A stretch of 36,089 nucleotides of DNA from a virus. The notes under the pieces are model-generated. The model was not told where the DNA came from. It saw nothing but the letters and a program-made list of their open reading frames with translations, and did not search any database. The stretch is from positions 1-36,089 of IMG/VR virus record IMGVR_UViG_3300035698_025068; one strand, written 5' to 3'. Position numbers and translations under genes: made by a program. How positions within the stretch are numbered: the stretch's first letter is position 1; each line of letters starts with the position of its first letter. Below, piece by piece: positions 23,798-31,626 of the stretch.

Positions 23798-25879
23798 TTT
23801 AGAAGTTGAAAATGTTTTTTCTTATGGTCATTGTAAAGTTGATTTTAGTGTATTTGATGCAGGGGTAATTTTAGTAGAAGGTGTAAATGAAGATAATCCT
23901 GCAGATAGTAATGGTTCAGGAAAAAGTAGTTTATTTGAGATTATAAATTGGATTCTTTTTGATGAGACTATTAAGGATGTAAGTAAAGATAGAGTAGTTA
24001 GGTCTAAATGTAAGTCTTGTTTTGGATATTTAAAATTTGAATCTGTAGGTGATATTATTGAGATAACCAAAAAGAAAAAACGTGGTGCATCCTACGAATT
24101 TATTTTAAAAGTAATGGAGAACTTAAAAAGAAAAAGAATCAAACTCATTATTTAAAATATGTTAATACTTTATTGGATTTGAATTTTGATATTTGGAGAA
24201 ATAGTATTATATTAGGTCAGGGTGATAAGAGTGGTTTTTTATTTGGAACTGATAAGAGTAGGAAAGATTTAGTTGGTGGAATATTAGGTTTTTCCTTATT
24301 TGATAAAATTTTGGAAAAAGTTAGAAAAGAAAAGATTCAGGTATTTGAAAAGGAATTGTATTTAGTTGAAGAAAGAATTCAATTCATAAAAGATAAATGT
24401 GGAAATTTAAAGACTAAAAAAGTATATAATAAAGAACTTTTTGATGTTGATTATAGAATTGAAGCAACAAGAAGAGGATTAGATACAATAAAAGTTAATA
24501 TTTATAATATGGAAGAGAATAAGAAAAAGGTGTATAAAAAATTAGAATTAGAAAAATTTTATGCCGAAGATAAGAAAAGTTGGACTGAGCTTAAAGCTTC
24601 TTTAAAAATATATATGACTAATAAAAGGCATATACTAGTAGGATTGGAGCAAGAAATTAAGTATTGCCTCCCTGGATTAGTAACAAAAGAATTGTTAGAT
24701 AGTAATATGAGAGGTTTAGAATCTGGTATAGCACTAGATGTAAGTAATTATGTTTCAGCAGGAAAGGAAATAGCAAGACTTGAAACATTAATTAAAACAG
24801 AACAAAAAGAGAGTAACGGATTTAGTGCTAAGTTAGAGTCTTTTTCAGAAGGTGAATCCTTAGATTGTCCTTATTGTGGTCAGAAGGTTGCTGAGAGTTG
24901 TATTAAGCATTTTGAGATTGCAATAGCAAAAAGTGATGTAAATATTAAATGTTGGTTAGATAATATAAATAAACAAGAAGTTATAGAAAAAATAAGTAAA
25001 GAAAATAGAGTAGTTAAAGAGGCTAAGATTTTGGTGATAGATGATAACCTAGAAAAAATTATATTTGTAGACGGAAAAGAAAGAGATAAAAAAGCAACAG
25101 AAGAGTTAATGGAGCAAAAGAGAACAGACACCAAAGCACAAAAATTAATTTATGAAAAGCAGATGGAACGATGTGAGAAAGATTTAAAAGATATAGGAGA
25201 TGTAGATTTTAATAGTGTAGAATATGATGTATTAGTAAAAGATGAATTAGTAAGAGAAAATATTATAACAGATTCAAATGATGAGCGTATGGAAATAGTT
25301 TCAAATATAAAATTGTTAACTGAGTTTGAAAAAGATATGATTACATTATCTAATCAAGTAGCAGACATAAGAACAAATATTAATAGAAGTAAAATATTGG
25401 AAAAGATGTTTGGCCAACAAGGTATACGAGTTAGGCTTCTTGGTAGTGTTATTCCTTTTATTGAAGTAAGGGTGAATGAGTATCTTTCAGAAATAGATAT
25501 GAGTTATTTTAGAATTGAATTAGATGTAGCAGGTGATAAGTTTAATATTAGGGTATTAGATGATGGAGAAGAAAGAGCTATTGAAACTTTTAGTGGTGGA
25601 GAGAAGAAATTATTAACTGTTTTATTTAATTTAGCATTAGGTGAAATAGTTTCTGATAGAAAGATTGGATTTGATTTTCTAATATTAGATGAGGTTACCG
25701 ATACCTTAGATGAATTACATAGTCAAAGAGTTATTGATATGCTAATTGGTATAGCAAAGAATAAGAAAAAGAAATTATTTTTAATTACACATCAAGGTGG
25801 TACTAGAGATTTACTTGAAAGTTTTGGGGTTCAGAAGATAGTGGTGGAAAAGAAAAATGGGGTAAGTAAAATTAGGTAG
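23784..25879 (+). CDS. sbcC: Rad50/SbcC-like ATPase (gp46 analogue), needs a -1 frameshift at 24104-24110
   Basis: ATG 23784 opens a 123-codon frame with Walker A GSGKSS near residue 48, stopping at TAA 24153-24155. The -1 frame continues without a stop from 24110 to 25879. It has a CPYC zinc hook flanked by coiled coil, FSGGEKKLLT signature, and Walker B LILDEV. Both parts are needed for a working ATPase. Exactly at the join lies T TTA AAA (24104-24110), a canonical X XXY YYZ slippery heptamer. A -1 slip there gives a seamless ILK-SNGEL junction and a protein of about 698 aa. No strong downstream stem is obvious, so a one-base indel or sequencing error in the TTTTAAAA run remains possible. 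Restart at TTG 24173 is a weaker alternative. Confidence 0.75.
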
Positions 25880-25886
25880 GTTTATC

Positions 25887-26375
25887 ATGGTATTTAAGGG
25901 GTATAAATTTTCGGAATCACATAATAAAAAGATTAGTGAATCGAGGAAAGGCATAAAATTTTCAGTTGAGCATAAGAAGAATATTAGTAAATCTAAGATT
26001 GGAAAGAAACATTCAGAAGAACATAAAAGAAAAATTGGTTTAAAAAGTAAAGGTCGTACTTATACAAAAGAACAGAGAAAAAGAAGGTCTGAAGATTCAA
26101 AGGGAGCTGGTAATCCAAATTGGAAGGGCATTTTAGCTATTCGTAGTATAAAAAGATATCGTAGCTTAGTGGAGAAAGAAATTGGTAGATTTTTGTTACC
26201 TACAGAAGTTGTGCATCATATAAATGGAATAACAGGTGATGATAGAATTGAGAATTTAATTGTTTTTATAAATCAAGGTTGTCATAATAGGTTTGGCTCA
26301 GATGAATCTAAAGTGTATGATTATGAAATTATATTTGATGGTCGTAAATTAAGTAAGGAGTGGATTAAATTATGA
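25887..26375 (+). CDS. HNH homing endonuclease with NUMOD3 repeats
   Basis: The protein has 162 aa. The N-terminal half holds several short DNA-binding repeats of the NUMOD3 type (SESHNKKISESRKG, SVEHKKNISKSKIG, SEEHKRKIG). The C-terminal HNH nuclease includes VVHHINGITGDDRIENL and the final CHNRFG. Free-standing HNH genes of this kind are selfish elements that home into phage genomes next to essential genes. It begins eight bases after the Rad50-like gene, the likely home locus. Confidence 0.85.
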   Translation: MVFKGYKFSESHNKKISESRKGIKFSVEHKKNISKSKIGKKHSEEHKRKIGLKSKGRTYTKEQRKRRSEDSKGAGNPNWKGILAIRSIKRYRSLVEKEIGRFLLPTEVVHHINGITGDDRIENLIVFINQGCHNRFGSDESKVYDYEIIFDGRKLSKEWIKL

Positions 26376-26569
26376 AAGTAATTATGGAAAGAAAATGTCC
26401 AGACTGTGTTGCAGGTAGGATTTTTGAGAGCGTAGACAAGATGTACGAAAATGCTGTGACTCTACCATTTGTTTGTTGTCATAAATGTAAAGGTAGTGGT
26501 ATGGTAGAGGAAGAATATACTGGGGTTCATAAAATAGAAGCAGTAGTGGAGGCGGTGACAAGTGAGTAA
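26372..26569 (+). CDS. Small zinc-finger protein, 65 aa
   Basis: The start overlaps the HNH stop as ATGA. CPDC (residues 9-12) and CHKCKGSG (~36-43) resemble one DnaJ-type zinc knuckle pair. The gene overlaps the resolvase start by eight bases. Function unknown. Confidence 0.55.
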   Translation: MKVIMERKCPDCVAGRIFESVDKMYENAVTLPFVCCHKCKGSGMVEEEYTGVHKIEAVVEAVTSE

Positions 26570-27083
26570 GATAATTATTGCTATAGATAATGGTTTATTT
26601 GGTTGTGCATGTAAATCAGAAGAAGATAAAGAACCAATACTTACTGATACTCCTATTGTACCCGTAAAGGTTGGTAAAAAGTTTAGGAATAAATTTGATG
26701 TAAAAGAAATGGTGAAAATATTGGAACAATATAGTCAAATTTATACTTCTTCTATTAAAGACCCTTCTAATATTCTAGCTGTTATTGAGCAAACAATACC
26801 AATGCCTGGTATAGCAAGTATGGCTACAAAGAGTATTGGTTTAGGGGAAGGATTATGGATAGGTATTTTAGCAACATTAAAAATTCCTTGTATGGAATTA
26901 TCTATTAGGAAGTGGCAATCACATTTTGGTATTTGGGGAAAAGGAAAAGAAACAAAGCATGAAGCATATTTATTGGCTTCAAGGTTATTTCCCAGATGTA
27001 GATTAAAGACAGAACGTGGTAGATTATTAGATGGTAGATGTGATGCATTGTTGATGGCAGAATATGCTAGGAGAGAATTATAA
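26562..27083 (+). CDS. RuvC-like Holliday junction resolvase
   Basis: The protein has 173 aa; start GTG 26562 with GGAGG upstream. RNase H-fold acidic residues lie in IIAIDNG (Asp8), AVIEQ (Glu ~77), and DGRCDALLMAEYA at the C-terminus, with KHEAY before it, all as in RuvC and its phage relatives. It would cut branched recombination intermediates before packaging. It lies among the recombination genes and ends as TAATG with the next frame. Confidence 0.75.
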   Translation: MSKIIIAIDNGLFGCACKSEEDKEPILTDTPIVPVKVGKKFRNKFDVKEMVKILEQYSQIYTSSIKDPSNILAVIEQTIPMPGIASMATKSIGLGEGLWIGILATLKIPCMELSIRKWQSHFGIWGKGKETKHEAYLLASRLFPRCRLKTERGRLLDGRCDALLMAEYARREL

Positions 27084-27187
27084 TGTTTAATAAGGCTGGA
27101 GAAACTTTTTATACCCTTACTGTAAAACTATCGAGTAAAAGCCTACTCGATTTCACCTTTCTCTGGCCTTATTATTTAGGAGTTTAG
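27083..27187 (+). CDS. Possible 34-aa frame coincident with a structured RNA
   Basis: ATG 27083 overlaps the resolvase stop (TAATG), with AGGAG about nine bases upstream, and runs 34 codons. Codon choice (CTC, CTA, ACC, TCG, AGC) is unlike neighbouring genes, which favour A/T-ending codons. The sequence is dominated by inverted repeats. It may be translated only incidentally. Confidence 0.25.
   Translation: MFNKAGETFYTLTVKLSSKSLLDFTFLWPYYLGV
27088..27174 (+). ncRNA. Three-way-junction RNA element between coding genes
   Basis: A 17-bp outer stem pairs 27088-27104 with 27158-27174, containing two G-U wobbles, which suggests selection on RNA rather than DNA. Inside it is a perfect 8-bp hairpin (27130-27137 with 27144-27151, loop AAAGCC) and a weak 5-bp arm TTTTA/TAAAA (27107-27111 with 27123-27127). 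The element ends four bases before the AGGAG of the next small gene. It is not a tRNA (no D or T arm) and matches no ribozyme or riboswitch core I know. Confidence 0.55.
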
Positions 27188-27189
27188 TT

Positions 27190-27270
27190 ATGGAAGATGC
27201 AATTGTTTTTGGTATAATAACAATATTTAGTATTAGTTATTTAATTTATAATAATGGAAGAAGCAAATGA
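27190..27270 (+). CDS. Very small membrane protein, 26 aa
   Basis: AGGAG lies seven bases before the ATG. After MEDA the peptide is one hydrophobic helix (IVFGIITIFSISYLIY) with a short basic tail. The stop overlaps the next ATG as ATGA. Function unknown. Confidence 0.4.
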   Translation: MEDAIVFGIITIFSISYLIYNNGRSK

Positions 27271-27404
27271 CACAAGGTTATCCAACAACAGAAGATTATG
27301 TGGATGATGATTATAAAGGATGTTTAATATGGGTGATAATAGTTTTCCTTTTAATACTGCTATTATTTGTTCTAGTATGGGACCAGATGAAATTGTGTTT
27401 GTAG
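27267..27404 (+). CDS. Small membrane protein, 45 aa
   Basis: The start overlaps the previous gene's stop. The acidic N-terminus (EDYVDDDYKG) is followed by one long hydrophobic segment (IWVIIVFLLILLLFVLVW). It is encoded in another frame over the start of the gene at 27329, so at least one of the two must be confirmed. Confidence 0.4.
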   Translation: MTQGYPTTEDYVDDDYKGCLIWVIIVFLLILLLFVLVWDQMKLCL

Positions 27405-27505
27405 CACGGTTAAAAAATAGAAGATTTTTTTCGTTTGAGCAATGGGTAGAAACTTTAATTAGAGAGAATAAACTAGGTAGGATAAGAAATGTCAAACATC
27501 ATTAA
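27329..27505 (+). CDS. Hypothetical protein, 58 aa
   Basis: I place the start at ATG 27329, with AAAGGA nine bases upstream. The protein is compact and soluble-looking (MGDNSFPFNTAIICSSMG then a charged half). It overlaps the 45-aa membrane frame by 76 bases and the next gene's first ATG by 17. Function unknown. Confidence 0.45.
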   Translation: MGDNSFPFNTAIICSSMGPDEIVFVARLKNRRFFSFEQWVETLIRENKLGRIRNVKHH

Positions 27506-27518
27506 CTTGGAGGAAGAA

Positions 27519-27905
27519 ATGGGAAAGAATAAGAAAGAACCTGTAGATTATGTTGTTAATATGGATATCACAATATCTGATTTGTCTAAGATGCCACCAG
27601 ATACCACACCTGCAACATTGTTTATGGATGCATGTATTGGAGCAGTAATTAGAGTAAGTAAGCAGTCAAATGGTTTATCTATGCAAGAGCAAAGAAGATT
27701 GTATTCTTTGAGAGAGACACTTAGACAAGCGACAGTTGTTAAAGAAACAGATAAAGTAATAGTAACAGAAGAAGATTTTAAATTTTTATGGAAATGCTGG
27801 AATAACCAAAGACCAGAAGCAACTATTAATGAATTGCTAATGAGAGTTGAAGTTAACTTAAAGCAGGCACAGGATGAAAGAAATAAAAAAATACAGTCCG
27901 TATAA
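27519..27905 (+). CDS. Hypothetical protein, 128 aa
   Basis: The best start is ATG 27519, five bases after GGAGGA; an in-frame ATG at 27489 is possible but weaker. The protein is predicted mostly helical with a 'LSMQEQRRLYSLRETL' segment. No known family. It overlaps the exonuclease start by 32 bases. Confidence 0.55.
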   Translation: MGKNKKEPVDYVVNMDITISDLSKMPPDTTPATLFMDACIGAVIRVSKQSNGLSMQEQRRLYSLRETLRQATVVKETDKVIVTEEDFKFLWKCWNNQRPEATINELLMRVEVNLKQAQDERNKKIQSV

Positions 27906-28476
27906 AGACATTTTAGTATATGATATAGAATCTTTAAGACTTCCCGATGAAACGCCAAGAGGGTTTGATGACCCTTTTGGTATGGGATTAGGTACAGGTG
28001 TTGTTTATAGTTATAAACATGATTTGTATTGGTTCTTTGGTCCTGAGGAAAAAGAAGATATGATTTTAACTTTAACAGATACTTTAGTTGTTTCTTTTAA
28101 TGGTGTACACTTTGATAATAGAGTATTATTAGGAGATAGAGAAGTACCTTGGACAGATTATGATATTTTTTTAAAGATGATAAATGTAAAATGGGATTGT
28201 GATTCTTTAGCAGAAGCAATTGAAAAGCATGGAAGACGTTCTGTATTTATGGGAGGTATGAAATTAGATACAGTTGCACAAAAAACATTGATGTGTAAAG
28301 GTAAAAATGGTTCTGGTGCTTTAGCCCCCCATTTGATAAGACAAAATAAATGGAAAGAAGTATTTGAGTACAATCTTCAGGATGTTAGGTTGACAAAGCG
28401 GTTGTATGACTTTATTCAGGAGTATGGCTATGTTATAGAAGGAAGTGGTACACAATTAAAGGTAGGTGAAAAATGA
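27874..28476 (+). CDS. DEDD-family 3'-5' exonuclease
   Basis: The protein has 200 aa. Exo I is YDIE (Asp17, Glu19), Exo II is FNGVHFDN near residue 78, and the C-terminal YNLQDVRLTKRLYDF supplies the last Asp, as in RNase H-like DEDD exonucleases. It is a stand-alone proofreading or repair nuclease, distinct from the exonuclease domain of the polymerase. The end overlaps the next gene as ATGA. Confidence 0.65.
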   Translation: MKEIKKYSPYKDILVYDIESLRLPDETPRGFDDPFGMGLGTGVVYSYKHDLYWFFGPEEKEDMILTLTDTLVVSFNGVHFDNRVLLGDREVPWTDYDIFLKMINVKWDCDSLAEAIEKHGRRSVFMGGMKLDTVAQKTLMCKGKNGSGALAPHLIRQNKWKEVFEYNLQDVRLTKRLYDFIQEYGYVIEGSGTQLKVGEK

Positions 28477-28679
28477 AATATTTAGTATCTCCTATACAGT
28501 TAGGTCAATTAATTCAGGAAGATAATAAGCTTAAACGAGAGAAGTTAGTAGAAGATATTTTAAGTCTTTATTATATTATTGATACAACAGATAGTTTAAA
28601 CTTGGATGACCATATTGAAATCAATCTACCTAGAAGAAAAGAAAGAGATAAAAGAAGAAAAGGTGGGAGAAGAAAATAA
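28473..28679 (+). CDS. Hypothetical protein with basic tail, 68 aa
   Basis: Start coupled to the exonuclease stop (ATGA) with GTAGGTG upstream. The body is mixed and the C-terminus very basic (RRKERDKRRKGGRRK), suggesting nucleic-acid binding. It ends as TAATG with the following frame. No family recognised. Confidence 0.5.
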   Translation: MKYLVSPIQLGQLIQEDNKLKREKLVEDILSLYYIIDTTDSLNLDDHIEINLPRRKERDKRRKGGRRK

Positions 28680-28870
28680 TGGGTTATACAATACCATCTT
28701 TACCTCCACCATATACTACTAGCTGTTATTGTATCCCACCAAGAAAAGGTGGAGAAATAGAAAAGATGATACCTAGCATAGACTAGTTTACTTATGATGA
28801 ACATAGTTTGGTTGAAAGAACAGAGATTAAAGAACCTAATTGGGATAATGGGTTTGAGGTGATTAGATGA
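28679..28870 (+). pseudogene. Small gene split by an in-frame amber codon
   Basis: From ATG 28679 (overlapping the previous stop) the frame reads MGYTIPSLPPPYTTSCYC and on for 35 codons to TAG 28784-28786. The same frame then continues coding-like (FTYDEHSLVERTEIKEPNW) to TGA 28868-28870. The sequence on both sides has normal codon choice, so the original product was probably about 63 aa. TAG ends other genes here, so general reassignment is unlikely. A nonsense mutation or leaky read-through are the options. Confidence 0.4.
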
Positions 28871-28928
28871 TAAGTGTATATTTAACTAATTTTTAAATTT
28901 TTCCCTCCTCCCCTGATTATATTTATAT

Positions 28929-29144
28929 ATGAGAAAATTAAATAAAATGATTGGGATAAAGACCAGAACAGAATTAGAAAGAATTGTTTATCATTCCTTA
29001 AAGTATGCATTCAAAAAAGAAATAGTTGAAACTGGCTTAGAAAAGACTTTGTTTGGGATAGGTAAGAAGTATAGAAGCAAAATAGATTGGGAGTTAGAAC
29101 AAATGCAGAAATGGAATAAGTATATTACTTGTGGGAGATTTTAA
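28929..29144 (+). CDS. Hypothetical protein, 71 aa
   Basis: A basic helical protein (MRKLNKMIGIKTRTELERI at its start). No ribosome binding site is present before ATG 28929 or the in-frame ATG 28947. Instead the region has a CCTCCTCCCCT tract at 28904-28914. The stop overlaps the next ATG (TAATG). Function unknown. Confidence 0.5.
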   Translation: MRKLNKMIGIKTRTELERIVYHSLKYAFKKEIVETGLEKTLFGIGKKYRSKIDWELEQMQKWNKYITCGRF

Positions 29145-29287
29145 TGGAATTCACAGAGGAGCAGAAAGAAATAATGGTAGATACAATAAGAGCAATATCA
29201 AATAAAGCTGCAATTCCATATATGTCATATGAAAATTGTGAGAAAGTAGTAGATGCTTTAGTAGAAGAGTTGGAGAAAGATGCTTAG
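29144..29287 (+). CDS. Small acidic protein, 47 aa
   Basis: The start overlaps the previous stop as TAATG, with GGGAG upstream. An acidic, helical peptide (MEFTEEQKEIMVDTI, ending LVEELEKDA). It overlaps the next small gene by eight bases. Function unknown. Confidence 0.5.
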   Translation: MEFTEEQKEIMVDTIRAISNKAAIPYMSYENCEKVVDALVEELEKDA

Positions 29288-29426
29288 TATATTAATAGAA
29301 AAAGGTTTATTGGTAGTTTATGTAATAATAAGTTTAGTATGTATATTTGAAAGAAATTATCCAAAAGCATTATATTGGGTAAGTGCAGGAATGATTACAT
29401 TTTCAGTAATGTGGGGGATGAAGTGA
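29280..29426 (+). CDS. Small membrane protein, 48 aa
   Basis: ATG 29280 follows GGAG. Two hydrophobic segments are visible (GLLVVYVIISLVCIF and ALYWVSAGMITFSVMWG) joined by a short polar turn, so a two-helix hairpin. Its stop overlaps the next start as GTGA. A holin-like topology, but nothing more supports that. Confidence 0.5.
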   Translation: MLSILIEKGLLVVYVIISLVCIFERNYPKALYWVSAGMITFSVMWGMK

Positions 29427-29614
29427 GTGAAAGAGCAAGAAAAGTATTGAAGAAGATTGGGGATAGTTGGGATAAAGTTCAGATGGAGAAGTTTGATACA
29501 ATAGTTCTTCCTAATCAATTATCAAAAAAGGATTATGATGAATGTTATAAATGTGTTATTGCATTAGTTCATGAAGAGGTTAATGATTTGAGATTAAAAG
29601 CAAGGTGGGGATAA
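29423..29614 (+). CDS. Hypothetical protein, 63 aa
   Basis: I choose GTG 29423, which overlaps the previous stop as GTGA and follows a GGGGG-rich site; the in-frame ATG at 29375 lies inside the membrane gene. The peptide is helical and charged (KKIGDSWDKVQMEKFDTIV). It is the last phage gene before the foreign segment at 29615. Confidence 0.5.
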   Translation: MSERARKVLKKIGDSWDKVQMEKFDTIVLPNQLSKKDYDECYKCVIALVHEEVNDLRLKARWG

Positions 29615-29766
29615 GAAGAGACGAATTTGCTCAATTCGAGGAAATATTTGAATACTTATATGATTTTATCCTTGAAGGATGCACGGAGCTTCAACGAATG
29701 AAACGTTTTGTAAACGTATTTTTGCATTACATGTACTGCAACTGTGATATCGGTGAGAAATGTTAA
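29615..29766 (+). pseudogene. 3' remnant of an ABC-3C effector-subunit gene
   Basis: An open frame without its own start reads RRDEFAQFEEIFEYLYDF, continues to FLHYMYCNCDIGEKC, and stops at TAA 29764-29766. It overlaps the next ATG as ATGTTAA, the coupling expected inside an operon. It resembles the C-terminal domain of the first subunit of ABC-three-component systems, recognised from memory and by its downstream partners. The 5' part is missing. Codons differ from the phage genes (CGA, CGT, ATC, TGC are common). Confidence 0.5.
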
Positions 29767-30011
29767 CACCAACAAAATATTTAAATTTGGATTTATCCGT
29801 CGTTAAGATTTCGTCAGAGATACTTAGGCTATTGCGAGCTAATCAATCTATGAAATACGACGAAGTGTTAACGCACTTATGTGACAGCATCTGTGATGAT
29901 GTTCGTCATGTTTTTTCGGCATCAATCAATTTTTTATTCCTTCTAGGGAAAATAAACTATCATGTTAAAAGTGATTCATTAGAATACATAGAAACAAGCG
30001 AAGATCAATAA
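29760..30011 (+). CDS. ABC-3C middle-component-like protein, 83 aa
   Basis: This complete small gene overlaps the preceding fragment and is followed after two bases by the ABC ATPase. The start MLTPTKYLNLDLSVVKISSE and the later FLFLLGKINY fit the small middle components of ABC-three-component defence systems. In those systems the middle protein links an effector to a DUF2326-type ATPase. Here both partners are damaged, so it probably has no defence function by itself. No phage-style ribosome binding site is seen. Confidence 0.55.
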   Translation: MLTPTKYLNLDLSVVKISSEILRLLRANQSMKYDEVLTHLCDSICDDVRHVFSASINFLFLLGKINYHVKSDSLEYIETSEDQ

Positions 30012-30013
30012 AG

Positions 30014-31327
30014 ATGAAATTAAGCAAATTATATTCAAACAATAATGACAAATTTAAGCCAATAGTCTTCAATGAAGATTTTAATGTTATTTACGGCAAA
30101 GTAAACAGGCCAAAAGAAAGCGATAAGGATTCACACAACTTAGGCAAAACATTACTTATTTCCCTTATCGACTTTATGTTATTAAAAGAACTAGCAAGGG
30201 GACATTTTCTGTATGACAATAAGTCCAAATTTAGAAATATGGAGTTCTATCTCGAAATTCTCTTAAATTCCGGAGAATACTTAACAATCAAAAGAGGTGT
30301 CGAGAAAAACACAAAAATATGCCTAAAAAGACATGATACAAAACATCAGAAATACACAACACTAGGTGGACATGATTGGGATCACGACATGATCTCAATT
30401 AGGCAAGCTGTTATGAAAGTGAATAGCTATCTTGCCTTAGACACTATCGTTCCCTGGAAATATCGGCAAGGAGTATCTTATTTTTTAAGGACACAAAGCG
30501 ACTAGCTTGATGAGTTTCAGATAAGCAAGTTCAGTAAAGGTAAACATATTGAATGGAAGCCATATCTAGCAAAAATCCTTGGTTTCAATCATGTATTATT
30601 GCATGAAAAATATGAGTATGACGAAACTATAGAAAAAAGAAAAGAATACAAAACTGAATTTGAAAAACGCCTGGCAACAAAAGCGGACGAATATGACAAA
30701 CTTAAAGGTGCAATAGAAGTTAAACAAAACGATCTTAAAGAAGCAACTGCGCAAATGGACAAGTTTGATTTTTACGAGAATGAACTAAAAATTAACGTTG
30801 AGCTAGTAGATAAAATCGAAGTTGAAATTGCAGAACTTAACAATGATCTGTACAGCTTGAACTATGAAAAAGAACAAATACAGCAATCGCTATCCAGTAA
30901 AGTAGATTTTAACTTTTCTGAAATAAAAGAACTGTATAAAGAAGTGCACATCTATTTTCCAAAAGAGCTAAGCAAAAGCTATGAAGAATTAGTGGAGTTT
31001 AACAATCAACTATACGGAGAAAGACATAAATTTCTAAAAGAGAGAGAAGCAAAGCTTAAAACAGATTCAGAGAATATCAAAAAAAACTTAAAAAAGCTAA
31101 ACAAAAAAAGAGAAGATTACTTGCAGATACTTAGGGGAGAAAAAACATTCAACAAATATAAAATGCTGCAAAAACTTACCGTGCAAAAAGAAGCAGAACT
31201 TGTACGGTTACAAACAGAACTAGAAAGCTTAGATTCGGCAGCAGTTATCCAAAAAGAAATTGAAGAATACCAAAAAGAGCAAAAAGAGCTAATAGATAAA
31301 ATCAATGAGTCTAATTGTAAATCTTAA
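30014..31327 (+). pseudogene. Truncated, amber-interrupted ABC-3C ATPase (DUF2326-like)
   Basis: ATG 30014 starts MKLSKLYSNNNDKFKPI with a HNLGKTLL nucleotide-binding loop near residue 50, typical of DUF2326 ATPases. TAG at 30503-30505 interrupts the frame after LRTQSD, and LDEFQISKFSKGKH follows in frame. Family members usually have Tyr at the interrupted position, one base from TAG. After a long coiled coil the frame stops at 31325-31327. The C-terminal ATPase half with signature and Walker B is missing. It cannot be a working ATPase even with read-through. With the two preceding features it is a captured, decaying piece of an anti-phage operon. Confidence 0.6.
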
Positions 31328-31333
31328 AAGGAT

Positions 31334-31402
31334 ATGGAAAGTATGGGAGTAATATTTACGAATGTGACTAGACAAATTAAGCAAGAGGTAATAGATGGAT
31401 AG
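31334..31402 (+). CDS. Very small frame, 22 aa
   Basis: ATG 31334 follows AAAGGAT and ends as a TAG overlapping the next ATG (ATGGATAG). The peptide reads MESMGVIFTNVTRQIKQEV and a short tail. It may be the first intact phage gene after the foreign segment or the remnant of a gene cut by it. Confidence 0.3.
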   Translation: MESMGVIFTNVTRQIKQEVIDG

Positions 31403-31616
31403 GGCAAGAAAAACATTAAAATATAAAAAGAATATAGCTTTATTAGCAAAGCTAGATTGGGAATATGAATATAGATTAGATTGTTGGGAGAAGCAATTTC
31501 CAGGAGAAAATGAAAAGCAAAGAGTTTCAGGAGAGTTTACACATGAAGTAAGCCATGAAGATTTTGAAAGAGAAGTTAAAAATTTATATAAGAATAGGAA
31601 AGTGAAGTTTCAATAA
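31395..31616 (+). CDS. Hypothetical protein, 73 aa
   Basis: AGAGG lies seven bases before the ATG. A charged helical protein with aromatic residues (LDWEYEYRLDCWEKQF). No family recognised. It belongs to the tight run of small phage genes continuing to 32912. Confidence 0.5.
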   Translation: MDRARKTLKYKKNIALLAKLDWEYEYRLDCWEKQFPGENEKQRVSGEFTHEVSHEDFEREVKNLYKNRKVKFQ

Positions 31617-31626
31617 GGTACAAGGA

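Noticed and set aside
24173-25879. An independent ATPase gene starting at TTG 24173
   Set aside because: It would lack Walker A, has no ribosome binding site, and joins the upstream frame without a gap through the slippery site.
27088-27174. tRNA gene
   Set aside because: The outer stem is 17 bp with no CCA-like end, no T-loop sequence, and the inner hairpin has a six-base loop. The reverse complement fails as well.
27548-27958. A long minus-strand frame (136 codons)
   Set aside because: It is antisense to two + strand genes with good starts and has no ribosome binding site or family resemblance. All other minus-strand frames were rejected for the same reason.
28679-30505. Reassignment of TAG to an amino acid
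   Set aside because: Intact genes such as those ending at 9849, 12930 and 25879 stop at TAG, and no suppressor tRNA is visible in the window.
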